Assembly (NCBI GenBank): GCA_016933575.1
Contig: JAFGAR010000081.1
Location: forward strand, 124,001-188,000
Source of the DNA: Candidatus Thorarchaeota archaeon
Lineage (GTDB): Archaea; Asgardarchaeota; Thorarchaeia; Thorarchaeales; Thorarchaeaceae
Length of the DNA: 64,000 nt
Reading direction: 5' to 3'
Position 1 is the stretch's first letter. Each line of letters starts with the position of its first letter. The notes beneath the pieces were generated by a model. The model saw only the letters and a program-made list of their open reading frames with translations. It made no database searches and was not told the origin of the DNA. A program made the translations under genes and the position numbers. This document shows, piece after piece, positions 20,079 to 30,521 of the stretch.

Positions 20079-21380
20079 TTGCTCTATAAGTCAGAATTCT
20101 CTCGAATTATTGCTGATGTAGATTTGGCTGTGACTTCTTGGATTCCTCTGATTGCATTGATTATTGTCTTCATTCTGATTATCCTAAGAAAGGTCGGAAG
20201 CTTCAAGGTCAAGATCTGGCAGGCTATGGCCCTTGGTGCACTATTGGTTTTATTGACAGGTCAAATCTCACCTGTTGATGCACTCTACTCAGTCAATATT
20301 GATGTCATGCTCTTTCTCTTTGGCATGTTTGTCGTGGGAGAATCAATGCAGAGGAGTGGGTATCTCAATAGTTTATCCTACAGACTGTTTCGAAGAGCGA
20401 AGAGTGTAAATCATCTCATACTCCTTATCCTTTTTCCAATTGGTCTTCTCTCAGCAATTCTCATGAATGATACCTTGGCGATAATTGGTACTCCTGTAGT
20501 TCTTTCCATATCAAGGAAACAGAACATCTCATCCAAATTGCTACTAATGACTCTGGCTATTGCTGTTACAACGGGAAGTGTTTTGAGTCCAATAGGGAAC
20601 CCACAGAATCTTCTCATAGCAAATTCTGAGCCACTGACCAATCCATTCATCTCGTTTCTTCAGTACCTTCTTATTCCTTCTTTGATTTGCTTGGCTCTTG
20701 CATTCATTGTGTTGAAGATATTTTTCAGGAAAGAATTCTATAAACAGATTGAACCAAACAACAACGATGAATCAAATTCGGATCATCAGCTGATTATACT
20801 ATCAAAGACTGCTCTGGCAATACTTGTAATTCTAATTCTGGTAAAAATCAATCTGGCACTATTTTGGCCGGTATTAGAATTGCAGCTTGCTCTCATTGCA
20901 ATCATCGCTGCAGTACCGATTATTGTAATCAGTCGACAGAGAATCCAAATTCTCAAGAATATCGATTGGTCAACCTTGCTGTTCTTCGTATCGATGTTTA
21001 TTCTTATGTCAAGTGTCTGGCAGAGTGGCGTTTTTCAAGAGCTGATTGTCAATCTCACATTAGATGTTACATCGATTCCCGTAATCCTTGTACTTGGTAC
21101 CCTTCTAAGTCAATTGATATCCAATGTTCCGCTTGTTGCACTGTATCTACCCCTGCTGACCGTTTCAGGCGCATCAATTCCACAATTAATGGCACTAGCA
21201 GCTGGAAGTACCATAGCTGGTAACATGCTTATCCTTGGAGCAGCTAGCAATGTAATAATAATTCAAAATGCTGAGAAGCAAGGAGCCACCCTCACATTCT
21301 TCGAATTTGCTAAGGTTGGAATACCCCTTATCATTCTACAGATGATGGTATACCTTCTCTTTTTAGGATTCATGTTCTAA
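20079..21380 (+). CDS. ArsB/NhaD/SLC13-type ion transporter
   Basis: Multi-TM; IDVMLFLFGMFVVGESMQRSGYL, MNDTLAIIGTPVVL, GSVLSPIGNPQNLLIA. Confidence 0.82.
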   Translation: MLYKSEFSRIIADVDLAVTSWIPLIALIIVFILIILRKVGSFKVKIWQAMALGALLVLLTGQISPVDALYSVNIDVMLFLFGMFVVGESMQRSGYLNSLSYRLFRRAKSVNHLILLILFPIGLLSAILMNDTLAIIGTPVVLSISRKQNISSKLLLMTLAIAVTTGSVLSPIGNPQNLLIANSEPLTNPFISFLQYLLIPSLICLALAFIVLKIFFRKEFYKQIEPNNNDESNSDHQLIILSKTALAILVILILVKINLALFWPVLELQLALIAIIAAVPIIVISRQRIQILKNIDWSTLLFFVSMFILMSSVWQSGVFQELIVNLTLDVTSIPVILVLGTLLSQLISNVPLVALYLPLLTVSGASIPQLMALAAGSTIAGNMLILGAASNVIIIQNAEKQGATLTFFEFAKVGIPLIILQMMVYLLFLGFMF

Positions 21381-21395
21381 ATCTGCTTTTTCTAT

Positions 21396-22505
21396 CTAAG
21401 TTGTCCAGAACACCCATCCGTCATCCATCATTTCGCCCACTAATCTTCCCTTTTTCTCCCATCGTTTTACTGTCGTATAGATCATCTTATCCCTTCCTTT
21501 AGCTCTAGGGTCTTTTTCAATAAGTGTTCTCATGATTTCATCCATTGATCGTTTTTCTGGTAGTTTGAAATAGCCATTCAGTATGAGACCGGAAAGGGAC
21601 TTGGACGCTGACCAAGGATCTGGTTTCTCTGCTACATCAACCTCTAGCTTGTCTCTTGCTTCTTTGAACCTCTTTTCTAGTGTATCCAGAGAAACACCGA
21701 CTACATCAATCCTATCCAGATCGCCTATTCCAAGTTTCTTCTCTACAAAGGCCTGAATCAACTCGTTCTTCTGGAGTTTAATACCAGCGAGATGCAATCC
21801 TAACGCTTCGACTGCTACTGCATCACGTCCAACAAACAGGAAATCTGTCCTTATTTTGGCACTCTTGCCCTTAAAGAACTGAGAGAAGTATGTGGCATCA
21901 AGTACTGCGAGATCAATACCGCCTACTGTTTCATAGAGCGTTGTCAAGAGATTGAAGAAGATCTCGGCCTTATGGTATTGAACTTTCTTTCTCGTAGGTG
22001 GTAGACCAAAGAGATTCTTGAGAATGCTTCCCCTTGTGTATGACCTCATGACATGCGTGTCCACAAACACACGCGGCTTTAAGACCAATTTGGCAAGATC
22101 TATGGTGACCTTCCTAATTGGATTAGGCACTTCAACAGGAACCGTTTCAATCTCATCTGAGAGATTTACTGGGATGACAGAATCCGAGAATAATTTCTCC
22201 CATACCTTCAGTCGATCCGTTCCTGTTCCTTGATAGTTATCAGTTTCAACAAGGTATTTCTTCGGAGTATGCTTGAAGGCTTTAATGATTCCGTCAACCG
22301 TTTCAACTGTTGAGTACCAACCACTCTCAGGATAGAATACACCTACCTTGATAGCGACATCCCGGTTCGGGACATCGATATCATCTATCCCTCCTATCAG
22401 ATCGCAAGCTTCTCTTACAGCATTGCGTCTATGTTTACTCAAGTCTATAGCTGCTACGATTGATTTCATTCTAGCAACGCCTCTCTGAGAACACACCCTA
22501 GTCAT
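21396..22505 (-). CDS. DUF362-like protein
   Basis: VAIKVGVFYPESGW...YLVETDNYQGTGTDRLKVWEKL...KPRVFVDTHVMRSYT. Confidence 0.6.
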   Translation of the reverse strand: MTRVCSQRGVARMKSIVAAIDLSKHRRNAVREACDLIGGIDDIDVPNRDVAIKVGVFYPESGWYSTVETVDGIIKAFKHTPKKYLVETDNYQGTGTDRLKVWEKLFSDSVIPVNLSDEIETVPVEVPNPIRKVTIDLAKLVLKPRVFVDTHVMRSYTRGSILKNLFGLPPTRKKVQYHKAEIFFNLLTTLYETVGGIDLAVLDATYFSQFFKGKSAKIRTDFLFVGRDAVAVEALGLHLAGIKLQKNELIQAFVEKKLGIGDLDRIDVVGVSLDTLEKRFKEARDKLEVDVAEKPDPWSASKSLSGLILNGYFKLPEKRSMDEIMRTLIEKDPRAKGRDKMIYTTVKRWEKKGRLVGEMMDDGWVFWTT

Positions 22506-22685
22506 GGCTTATTCTTAATTCATTCACTCGAAAGCCCCGAGCTAGAGGAATAGAAGCGTGACCTGAATGAATTTGTTCCTACCAGATCTGTTACGCTTTG
22601 TTGCAGAGTCTTTCTATGGTTGATTCAGTTGCCCCTGCAATTCATTATCACGTTTTCTTTCTCCTCTTCCAAGGCAAACGCAAGA

Positions 22686-23012
22686 TCAGTAACAAAGTCC
22701 AGGACCTCCAAGACACAGGAGTATTGCACTAATCAAATTGGAATTATTAGCAGGATTTTCAAGAGGATAAACTGTCAACCATGCTATCAATCCAACTACG
22801 ATTATTGAAACCACGACTGCTATGATAGTGTTGACAACAAAGTCACCGGCAGCCATACAATAATATGAGCAGTAATTCCTTCTGAAAGCTCCACCTACAT
22901 AGGCTCGCTGTTCAAAGGTTGTTAGTTGGCCACACCACGCACATCTCTGTGTAGTGTCACCATATGCTCCTCGTCTTGGATAATGTGGATATTCTGAATG
23001 CCTCTCACTCAC
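22686..23012 (-). CDS. Zinc-ribbon-like membrane protein
   Basis: CAWCGQLTTFEQRAYVGGAFRRNYCSYYC followed by TM helices. Confidence 0.6.
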   Translation of the reverse strand: MSERHSEYPHYPRRGAYGDTTQRCAWCGQLTTFEQRAYVGGAFRRNYCSYYCMAAGDFVVNTIIAVVVSIIVVGLIAWLTVYPLENPANNSNLISAILLCLGGPGLCY

Positions 23013-23127
23013 GTTTGGATACTGCCTCCACGATACCTAGTTTCCATGTACCTATTATTTTGAAGGCTCTTAAATCTGCAGAGTGTCACTATCAACTATC
23101 AGTCCAGGATCTCCAATGTTATAGGGA

Positions 23128-24309
23128 CTATACCTCTTGACTCTTCAGCTGGGCAATCTTCTCTCTTACTTTGTCTAACTCGCGAACTCGTTTCTGAATG
23201 GCATCTTCTGTCTTGTTAATATTCTTCTGTATGTTTTTCACACGGTCTTCAATATTAGAGACTTCCTTCTTACGCCGTTTTTCTGCTGTATCAAATTCAG
23301 CTTTAGCATCATCCCATTCTTGCTTAGCAAGACGCATCTGTTCATTTACACTCTCATAGTGAATTCTCTTGACCTCAGCTTTATTATGACTCTCTCGCAC
23401 TCTCGCATCGAATTGAGAGCTGATTGCAATCTGGTTTGCAGTTGTCTGTTGCAATTCCATATGTAGACTAGAAAGATTTGAGATGAGATCTTTGATCTTA
23501 TGGTCTTGAAGGTCTTCTGGTTCCGTTATGCATGTTAATACTGCATCTATTTTTTCTCTTGAGGTATCCTTGATCTTTCTTTCTGCTGTTGCGAGTAATT
23601 CTTCAATTGTTGGTTCAGGAGTACTCCCAACCTTTTGCGGTTTCACACCCGGTCTTGAAACAGGGGGCACAGGCAGATCTGGAACCCTCTCTACCTTCTT
23701 AGCTGATACTGTAGGTTCTTGTACTTCAGAATGTACTGGCGGTGGTTGTTCAATCGGTCGTTGAATTACGTGGGTCATAGGTGTTTCTTCTGTAAGAGTA
23801 TCTCTGGGTCTGACATTCGGTATTGAAGGTGGTGATGGAGTTGGTTTTGCTTCCATACCCATTGATGATGCTGGTGAGGGGGTTTCTGATTGGGTAGGTA
23901 TCCTCTCCATAAGTTCTCTTACCTCACTTGCCCTGAGCATTCTGGTCTCAACAATCCCTTCTCCTTCTTCTTGGATACCGACTTCTTCAGCCTTGGCAAA
24001 TGCTTCTCTTGCCTTTTCCATCTCAGATTTGCCTTTACTTGAAGAGGTCGTTCTCATCCTGTCCGGAGATACTTCACTGGGTCTTACCCAACGATCATCC
24101 GTTGTGACTTTTGTCGAATCTGTTTTAGATGCTATAGGTTGATCTGGAATCTTTTCTGGAGTCTTGACCTCAGAACTCCCGATCCTATTACCTGGGGCTG
24201 CTGGTTTAACAGTAGGTTCTTCCGTTGAAGAATAGAGTGATTTTCCACAACGAACACAATGGCTTCGCGTAGGATTGTTAGCCTTCCCACAACTTGGACA
24301 TATTCTCAA
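23128..24309 (-). CDS. Zinc-ribbon protein with Pro-rich linker and C-terminal coiled coil
   Basis: MRICPSCGKANNPTRSHCVRCGKSL; low-complexity P/T/S middle; long charged heptad-like C-terminus. Confidence 0.7.
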   Translation of the reverse strand: MRICPSCGKANNPTRSHCVRCGKSLYSSTEEPTVKPAAPGNRIGSSEVKTPEKIPDQPIASKTDSTKVTTDDRWVRPSEVSPDRMRTTSSSKGKSEMEKAREAFAKAEEVGIQEEGEGIVETRMLRASEVRELMERIPTQSETPSPASSMGMEAKPTPSPPSIPNVRPRDTLTEETPMTHVIQRPIEQPPPVHSEVQEPTVSAKKVERVPDLPVPPVSRPGVKPQKVGSTPEPTIEELLATAERKIKDTSREKIDAVLTCITEPEDLQDHKIKDLISNLSSLHMELQQTTANQIAISSQFDARVRESHNKAEVKRIHYESVNEQMRLAKQEWDDAKAEFDTAEKRRKKEVSNIEDRVKNIQKNINKTEDAIQKRVRELDKVREKIAQLKSQEV

Positions 24310-24439
24310 TCAAGAATCATCCCCTAATCGTAGGTCTACCTATTCGAATCATACACTGTAAAGGTTTTCCATAGCAATTTCAGTAGGCATGAATTCTTAC
24401 TATTGTAGTATCCCCTTGAGAATCTGAAACGATTGCACA

Positions 24440-25882
24440 CTATTGGGACTCTTTGTAACCTGCTTGTTCTCTTGCAATCTTAAGAGGTGGTTTGATATCC
24501 TTTGGTACTGGCGATTTGTACACTCTGCCTGCTTTTCTTGTTACGAACTCATCTTGTACCTTCTTTAGGACCTCTGGCTCTGTGATGAGATCAATGACAG
24601 ATCCTACCATAGCCTTTGCGGCAAACAAGAGTGACTTATGTCCAATTCCTGCACCACTGCATGCAACAACCTGCCAAGAATGGGCTCCTATCCCCAATAC
24701 GTACGTAGAAGTAGTGAATTCCATGGTCGGAGTGACCCAACTCACATCTCCGACATCTGTCGATCCTGGCCAGACAATACCTTCATCCCACGGGTCCATG
24801 ATCTCGGTATCAATCACTTCATCAATAAGACCTTGCCATCCAGGTCTCTTTGACAGTCTCAATTCTTCAATCTTGTCTTCCCTTGGTACAGTCGTTGAAA
24901 TCTCTTCAGCGAATTTCAGATCTTGCTTTGAATATTCTGGAGTTCCTATCTCTCTCATGTTTGCTGTGACAACATCGCTTAGGCCCTTGTTTGGAAGAAC
25001 ATTATACACACCTTCGATGAACTCGACTTTGTGAGTTGTCCTTGCCATTAAATCTGCACCATCTGCAATTTTCAATACCCACTCATAGATATGATCGACT
25101 TGTTCTCGTTCTGGAGCACGTACATAATGCCAACTCCGTGCATATGGCGGTACAACATTAGGTTGCATTCCGCCGTCCTCAACAACATAATGAATTCGTG
25201 CCTCTTGGACAATGTGTTCTCTCATGAAGTTGATACCAACATTCATCAGCTCCACTGCATCAAGTGCACTCTTACCGAGAAATGGTGTGTAAGCTGCATG
25301 CGAAGACACTCCATGAAAATGAAACTTGACAGAATTGATAGCCAGACTACTTCCTATACCTGCGACATTGGAACTGCCAGGGTGATGGCTTAGTACTGCA
25401 TCCACATCATCGTACAGTCCATCCCGAACCATGAACATCTTTCCACTATAGGTCTCCTCAGCTGGAGTGCCATAGAACCTGATTGTACCTTTGCTACCAT
25501 TCTTCTCCATAGCGATTTTTGCAGCAATTGCTGCACCCAATGCACTCACTCCATGGATATTATGACCGCATCCATGTCCTGGAGCCCCTTGAACGATGGG
25601 TTCTCTGTGCGTTGTCACTTTCTGAGATAGTCCGGGGAGTGCATCGTACTCTCCCTGAACCCCGATGATTGGCTTTCCACTACCCCATGATGCAACGAAT
25701 GCAGTGGGCATCTCTGCAACTCCTCTTCTGACCTTGAACCCATTTTCTTCAAGTGATTTTGCCAGAATCTCTGATGATTTGTATTCAACAAGTCCGAGCT
25801 CTGCTAGATTCCAAATCTTATCGCTAGTTTCGATTAATTTACTCTCATTATCAGAGAGCCATTTCCAAGCAGTTTCCTTCAT
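24440..25882 (-). CDS. M20-family amidohydrolase (AbgB-like)
   Basis: IIGVQGEYDALPGLSQK, GHGCGHNIHGVSALGAA, GTPAEE, STDVGDVSWVTPT. Confidence 0.9.
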   Translation of the reverse strand: MKETAWKWLSDNESKLIETSDKIWNLAELGLVEYKSSEILAKSLEENGFKVRRGVAEMPTAFVASWGSGKPIIGVQGEYDALPGLSQKVTTHREPIVQGAPGHGCGHNIHGVSALGAAIAAKIAMEKNGSKGTIRFYGTPAEETYSGKMFMVRDGLYDDVDAVLSHHPGSSNVAGIGSSLAINSVKFHFHGVSSHAAYTPFLGKSALDAVELMNVGINFMREHIVQEARIHYVVEDGGMQPNVVPPYARSWHYVRAPEREQVDHIYEWVLKIADGADLMARTTHKVEFIEGVYNVLPNKGLSDVVTANMREIGTPEYSKQDLKFAEEISTTVPREDKIEELRLSKRPGWQGLIDEVIDTEIMDPWDEGIVWPGSTDVGDVSWVTPTMEFTTSTYVLGIGAHSWQVVACSGAGIGHKSLLFAAKAMVGSVIDLITEPEVLKKVQDEFVTRKAGRVYKSPVPKDIKPPLKIAREQAGYKESQ

Positions 25883-26036
25883 TTACGAATGCTCCTATTG
25901 GGTTTCTTTTACTTGCAACAGTATATCCTTCCAATATATTATATATCTCATAAATGTGAGTGGAAACGCAAACTCCCGTAAAATGCTCAGATGCAACTTC
26001 TTATCTCAAAACGATATTTGATTATACTGGGGATTC

Positions 26037-26393
26037 GTGATGAACAAACGAGATGCACCATGGTATAGAGAGGTCCGACTCAGCTCCGGGATGATTCTAA
26101 GGCGCGTATTTGTTCTCTTTCTCATCATTGATTTAATGGGTATGGTCTATGTGACTAGATACGTATTTGGGAACTTGGAAGATGGATTTGAATGGGGTTC
26201 TCCAGGTCATGTCTTATTCCCATTTCCCTATGAGTGGCAAACCATGGTGCCCGTCACACAACCTCTTAACCCTCTTGAAACATTCACCTATGTTCTATTC
26301 ATAGCAAATGGTCTATGGTTGCTATGGGTGACAATAGGTCTTCTCTATATTTTCTCTCCATATATTGAAAAATTCCGTAAAAGAAATGTCTGA
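26037..26393 (+). CDS. Small membrane protein, unknown
   Basis: Two hydrophobic segments in a 118-aa ORF. Confidence 0.55.
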   Translation: MMNKRDAPWYREVRLSSGMILRRVFVLFLIIDLMGMVYVTRYVFGNLEDGFEWGSPGHVLFPFPYEWQTMVPVTQPLNPLETFTYVLFIANGLWLLWVTIGLLYIFSPYIEKFRKRNV

Positions 26394-26421
26394 TCCATTC
26401 ACTCAATAGCCATGAGGAGAA

Positions 26422-27852
26422 TCAATCCTTAGCTGGAAGCTTGATCTCAAATGATGCTCCCTTCATGCCTTCTCTTTGCATTAGACCAATCGTTCCACCA
26501 TAACCTTCAATGACTTTCTTGGATAGATAGAGACCATATCCACCGCCTGTTGTTGAAGCTCCCTTGTTGAACAACTTTGGTCTAATTTCATCTGGGATGC
26601 CTGGACCATTATCATGGACTTCTATCCGAATCATATCATCAATTCTGGATACATTAATCGTAATCAGTACAGCTTTGTCAGAGAATTCAGCCGCATTACG
26701 AAAAAGGTTGTCAAATACAAGTGGAATCAACCGAGCGCCTAGAATTTGCGTGTCTTTGATGTATGAATTGATAGTTACTCTCATTCCTGAATGAGCTTTT
26801 ACTGCTCTTGATTTTGCATCTTCTATTATCTTGATAATGTCCATCTCATCTGCATCTGCAGGTTTCCCAAAGACATCAAGAAGACTGACCATTCTTTCAG
26901 ATGTTGCTTGGACAATCTCAACATATTCAGATGCTTGTGATTCTTTATCAAGGATCATTAGAGCGGCCTCTGCATGGTTCATAAGAATTTGAAGGTCATT
27001 CCTCATATCATGAGACAAGAAGGATGCATATAACTCAAGATCCTGATTGGACCGTCTGATTCTTTCCTCAGCAACTACATTTTTTGTGATATCTTCTTTT
27101 ACTGCGACAAAGTGAGTTATCTTTCCTTCTTGTGTGTGTATCGGAGAAATCCATGCATCTTCCCAATATATCGTTCCGTCCTTCTTTCTGTTGATGAAAC
27201 GTCCACGCCATATTTTGCCTGATTTGATTGTAGCCCATAACTCTTCATACACTTCCGGAGATGTTCTTCCTGATTTTAGTAATCGTGGATTTTTGCCAAT
27301 AGCCTCCTCAATTGAGTAACCTGTCAAATCGGAAAATTTTGGATTGACATATTCAATAGTCCCCTCAGTATCAGTGATTACAACAGAAGTTGGACTCGCT
27401 TCTATTGCTCCAGACAGCTTAAGCAGTTCCAACTCTCGTTCCTTTTCAACAGTAACATCAAACACAATAGCCATTGTGCCAATTACATTGTCTTGTTCAT
27501 CTCGTCTTGGTACACCTGAGATTTTTACCACTATAACACCGTGGTCTTTTCTTATCATTTTCAAATTGTATACAGAAGATACTCCCACCTTTCGTTTAGC
27601 GTTCTCTGTGAGAAGTATATCAATTTCACTCTCAATTATTATCTCTCTGTAATTCTTTCCAATCAATTCTTTTGGATCATAACCTAACATATTCGCAAAT
27701 TCATCATTCACAAATTGCAGATTCATTTCTAAGTCTGTGATGCAAAATCCCTCTGGAAGATGCGTGATAAAATCACGGTAATGTTTCTCGTCTATTATTT
27801 TCTCAGAACAGTCTTCGTTGCCTGGGGGCATTTGTGCATCTCTCTTTTCCAA
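26422..27852 (-). CDS. PAS-domain sensor histidine kinase
   Basis: Two PAS/PAC units; FLSHDMRNDLQ; DNLFRNAAEFSD, DNGPGIPDEIRPKLF, GGYGLYLSKKVIEGYGG. Confidence 0.93.
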   Translation of the reverse strand: MEKRDAQMPPGNEDCSEKIIDEKHYRDFITHLPEGFCITDLEMNLQFVNDEFANMLGYDPKELIGKNYREIIIESEIDILLTENAKRKVGVSSVYNLKMIRKDHGVIVVKISGVPRRDEQDNVIGTMAIVFDVTVEKERELELLKLSGAIEASPTSVVITDTEGTIEYVNPKFSDLTGYSIEEAIGKNPRLLKSGRTSPEVYEELWATIKSGKIWRGRFINRKKDGTIYWEDAWISPIHTQEGKITHFVAVKEDITKNVVAEERIRRSNQDLELYASFLSHDMRNDLQILMNHAEAALMILDKESQASEYVEIVQATSERMVSLLDVFGKPADADEMDIIKIIEDAKSRAVKAHSGMRVTINSYIKDTQILGARLIPLVFDNLFRNAAEFSDKAVLITINVSRIDDMIRIEVHDNGPGIPDEIRPKLFNKGASTTGGGYGLYLSKKVIEGYGGTIGLMQREGMKGASFEIKLPAKD

Positions 27853-28008
27853 TTTGATTGGACTACTTTATTGTACAAACTAATTGTTGGTTGATACCCA
27901 TGCAATATAATATGCATGATAGTTACTCAATAAATATTGTGAGCCATATATTACAGTAGGCTCTTATAGAGCCATTTTCAAATAGTACTCGATGGAGATT
28001 GATATCCG

Positions 28009-29343
28009 ATGACCTCTCCCAAATCAGCTTTAAATATTACTATCTTCTGGGATGTCGAGAATGTTTCTGATGATTTGGCTACGCACAGGAACATGACCGA
28101 GAAGATCAAACAGACTGGAAACGTAGTGAAAGCCTATGCATTTGCAGATTGGGACACTCGACGGCAGATGGCAATCGACCTGTATCAACTTGGGTATGAT
28201 TTACTCCATGTCCCCGACACCAAAGATAATGCTAGCGATTACAAGATGGCTTCGTACATCTTGGATCATCTTATCCACTACCCCAAAACATCTCGTTACG
28301 TACTTGTTACTGGGGATGGAGATTTCAAATTGCTTGCAGGGGCTCTTAAAGAACGTGGAGTTGATATTTGGCTTATCAGCAATCCAATCATCACAGCATC
28401 CGAGCTCCATGACATTGCATCAACTTATAGTGACATATTCTCTTTCAGACCTGGTTTGGATTGTGTAAATCCTGAAGACTGCGATGAGTCTGTCCAGAGT
28501 ATAGTTCAACTTCGACATTTAGCTGCTGTTCAACTTCAGGAAGTCATTCGGTTGATAACCAACACTGGCAATAAGCCTGGAGTTGGTCATGCTAAACATG
28601 TCATGACCTCGCTTAACCCTGATTTTAATGAGAATGATCTAGGTTTCAAACACTGGCACGATTTCCTTGATTGGGCTGAGGCTGAAGGATATATCAAACA
28701 TGAAAGAGATCTACCCAGCTCGCTACTGAAACTTCCTACAGAATTACCCCCTCATTCTGTAACAATATCAACAGAAGTAAGTCAGGCCTTCGCGTTTATT
28801 GCAAAAGTTGCTGAAGATAGTCTTACTGAAGGAAAACCCATATCATTGATGGAACTCGGAACAAGAATCCGCCAGCTCGGTTTGGAGTTTGAGAAAATTG
28901 GGTACCGACGATTTTCCGACTTTGTACTCGCCGCTGAAAAACGTGGTATAATACGAATTTTCGCTCCAAAAAAGGAAGGAGAGTCACCCATCGTTCTTCC
29001 GGTATATACAATTGAGCACTTACAGGATTGGTTTGAGGAAAATGTTGAACGAATATTCGGAGCCTCTGTCAATGTTCCCAAGGCCCCATTCTTGAAGAAG
29101 ATCTCACAGACTCTACTTGAGACTCAGACGAGTCTCTCTGAACTTGAAAATTATCTCACAGCTCCGCCTGTCAAAAACGCCTATAGTGTAATATTACAAG
29201 CGAGTGACATTCCATTCTTACCACCATACCAACAATCGCTTGCACACATACTAATTGGAAAGGGTATCGAGTGCAATGATGTTGTTACAAAGGTGAACTT
29301 AGAATTAAGCCCATTGGGCATAAAATTACAATGTCCAACTTGA
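28009..29343 (+). CDS. NYN (PIN-like) nuclease domain protein with two OST-HTH/LOTUS domains
   Basis: TIFWDVENVSDD...NASDYKMASYILDHL...YVLVTGDGDFKLLAGALKERGVDIW; LOTUS-like GFKHWHDFLDWAEAEGYIKH and SLMELGTRIRQLGLEFEKIGYRRFSDFVLAAEKRGIIRI. Confidence 0.85.
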   Translation: MTSPKSALNITIFWDVENVSDDLATHRNMTEKIKQTGNVVKAYAFADWDTRRQMAIDLYQLGYDLLHVPDTKDNASDYKMASYILDHLIHYPKTSRYVLVTGDGDFKLLAGALKERGVDIWLISNPIITASELHDIASTYSDIFSFRPGLDCVNPEDCDESVQSIVQLRHLAAVQLQEVIRLITNTGNKPGVGHAKHVMTSLNPDFNENDLGFKHWHDFLDWAEAEGYIKHERDLPSSLLKLPTELPPHSVTISTEVSQAFAFIAKVAEDSLTEGKPISLMELGTRIRQLGLEFEKIGYRRFSDFVLAAEKRGIIRIFAPKKEGESPIVLPVYTIEHLQDWFEENVERIFGASVNVPKAPFLKKISQTLLETQTSLSELENYLTAPPVKNAYSVILQASDIPFLPPYQQSLAHILIGKGIECNDVVTKVNLELSPLGIKLQCPT

Positions 29344-29383
29344 CAGAAGACTAATCAACTCCTCTGTATATACGCAAAGGGAC

Positions 29384-30475
29384 GTGTCAAAGATGAATTC
29401 CTATGAGAAATTGGCAGCAACATTGGACAAGATTCCTAATGGATTTCCTGCAGTTGAAGATGGCACTCATCTTCGGATACTTGAATGGATTTTCACCCCC
29501 GAGGAAGCTGATTTGGCTAGCCAACTCAAACTTCGAGGTGAGACCTTGGAAGAGTTAGCGAGGCGCTTAAATCTTCCAAAAGAAGATCTAGAATCACGTC
29601 TGGATATTATGATTTCAAAAGGACAAATCAATTCTTGGATATCTAAGAGTGCAGGTGCAAGAAAGTATTCCTTACTTCCATTTGCTGTTGGAATATTTGA
29701 AGAACAACTTGGGCGTATGGATGAAGAATTGGCTCGAATGTTAGATAGTTACTTTCAATACGGATTCAAGAAAATCACTGCCACTGAACCTGTGATATTC
29801 AAGGTAATTCCAGTTAATCAGAGTCTAAGCTCGGATTTGAACGTCCACCCCTACGAACAAGCCGAACAACTTTTGGAGAATGCTGCATCTTGGGGAGTAC
29901 GTGAGTGCATTTGTAAGAAACAGAAAGCACTCATAGGAGAACCCTGCAGCTATCCAACAACAGTCTGTCTTGTATTTGCAAAGAACAAAGTTGATGCATT
30001 TGAACATGATGAGCTGACAAAGACAATTACAAAAGAAGAATCACTCAAGCTCTTAAAAGACGCAGAAAATGCTGGTCTGGTCCATTGCTCCTACAATACA
30101 CAGTCTGGTCATAACTACATTTGTAACTGTTGTACCTGCTGTTGCGGTGTTCTCAGAGGAGTCAATGCTACTGAGCACCCAAGGGAGTACATCAAGACCG
30201 ATTTCCTAATCTCAATAGATACTGATTTGTGCTCAGGGTGTGGTACTTGCCTCGACCGCTGTCAGTTTGAAGCACTGAGTGTTCCTGAGGATATCTGTGT
30301 GGTAGATCCGGAACGGTGTATAGGGTGTGGCGTCTGTGCTATTGTGTGTCCTGAAAACGCTCTATCCCTGGTCAGAAAGAGCAGTCCTGATAAACCACCA
30401 TCTCCTGAAAATACTCTGGATTGGATGACTCAACGTGCAATCTCTAGAAATGTTGATCCCTCTGACATTTTGTGA
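29384..30475 (+). CDS. 4Fe-4S ferredoxin-domain protein with N-terminal HTH-like region
   Basis: CSGCGTCLDRCQFEAL and CIGCGVCAIVCPENAL; extra Cys cluster YICNCCTCCCGVLRG. Confidence 0.85.
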   Translation: MSKMNSYEKLAATLDKIPNGFPAVEDGTHLRILEWIFTPEEADLASQLKLRGETLEELARRLNLPKEDLESRLDIMISKGQINSWISKSAGARKYSLLPFAVGIFEEQLGRMDEELARMLDSYFQYGFKKITATEPVIFKVIPVNQSLSSDLNVHPYEQAEQLLENAASWGVRECICKKQKALIGEPCSYPTTVCLVFAKNKVDAFEHDELTKTITKEESLKLLKDAENAGLVHCSYNTQSGHNYICNCCTCCCGVLRGVNATEHPREYIKTDFLISIDTDLCSGCGTCLDRCQFEALSVPEDICVVDPERCIGCGVCAIVCPENALSLVRKSSPDKPPSPENTLDWMTQRAISRNVDPSDIL

Positions 30476-30521
30476 GTACTCCAGTGTATGATTACTCTTA
30501 AGAAGAACTGATGAGAAACAC

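Noticed and set aside
24492-25034. 180-aa plus-strand ORF
   Set aside because: Fully antisense to the well-supported M20 amidohydrolase gene; Ser/Thr-rich shadow translation
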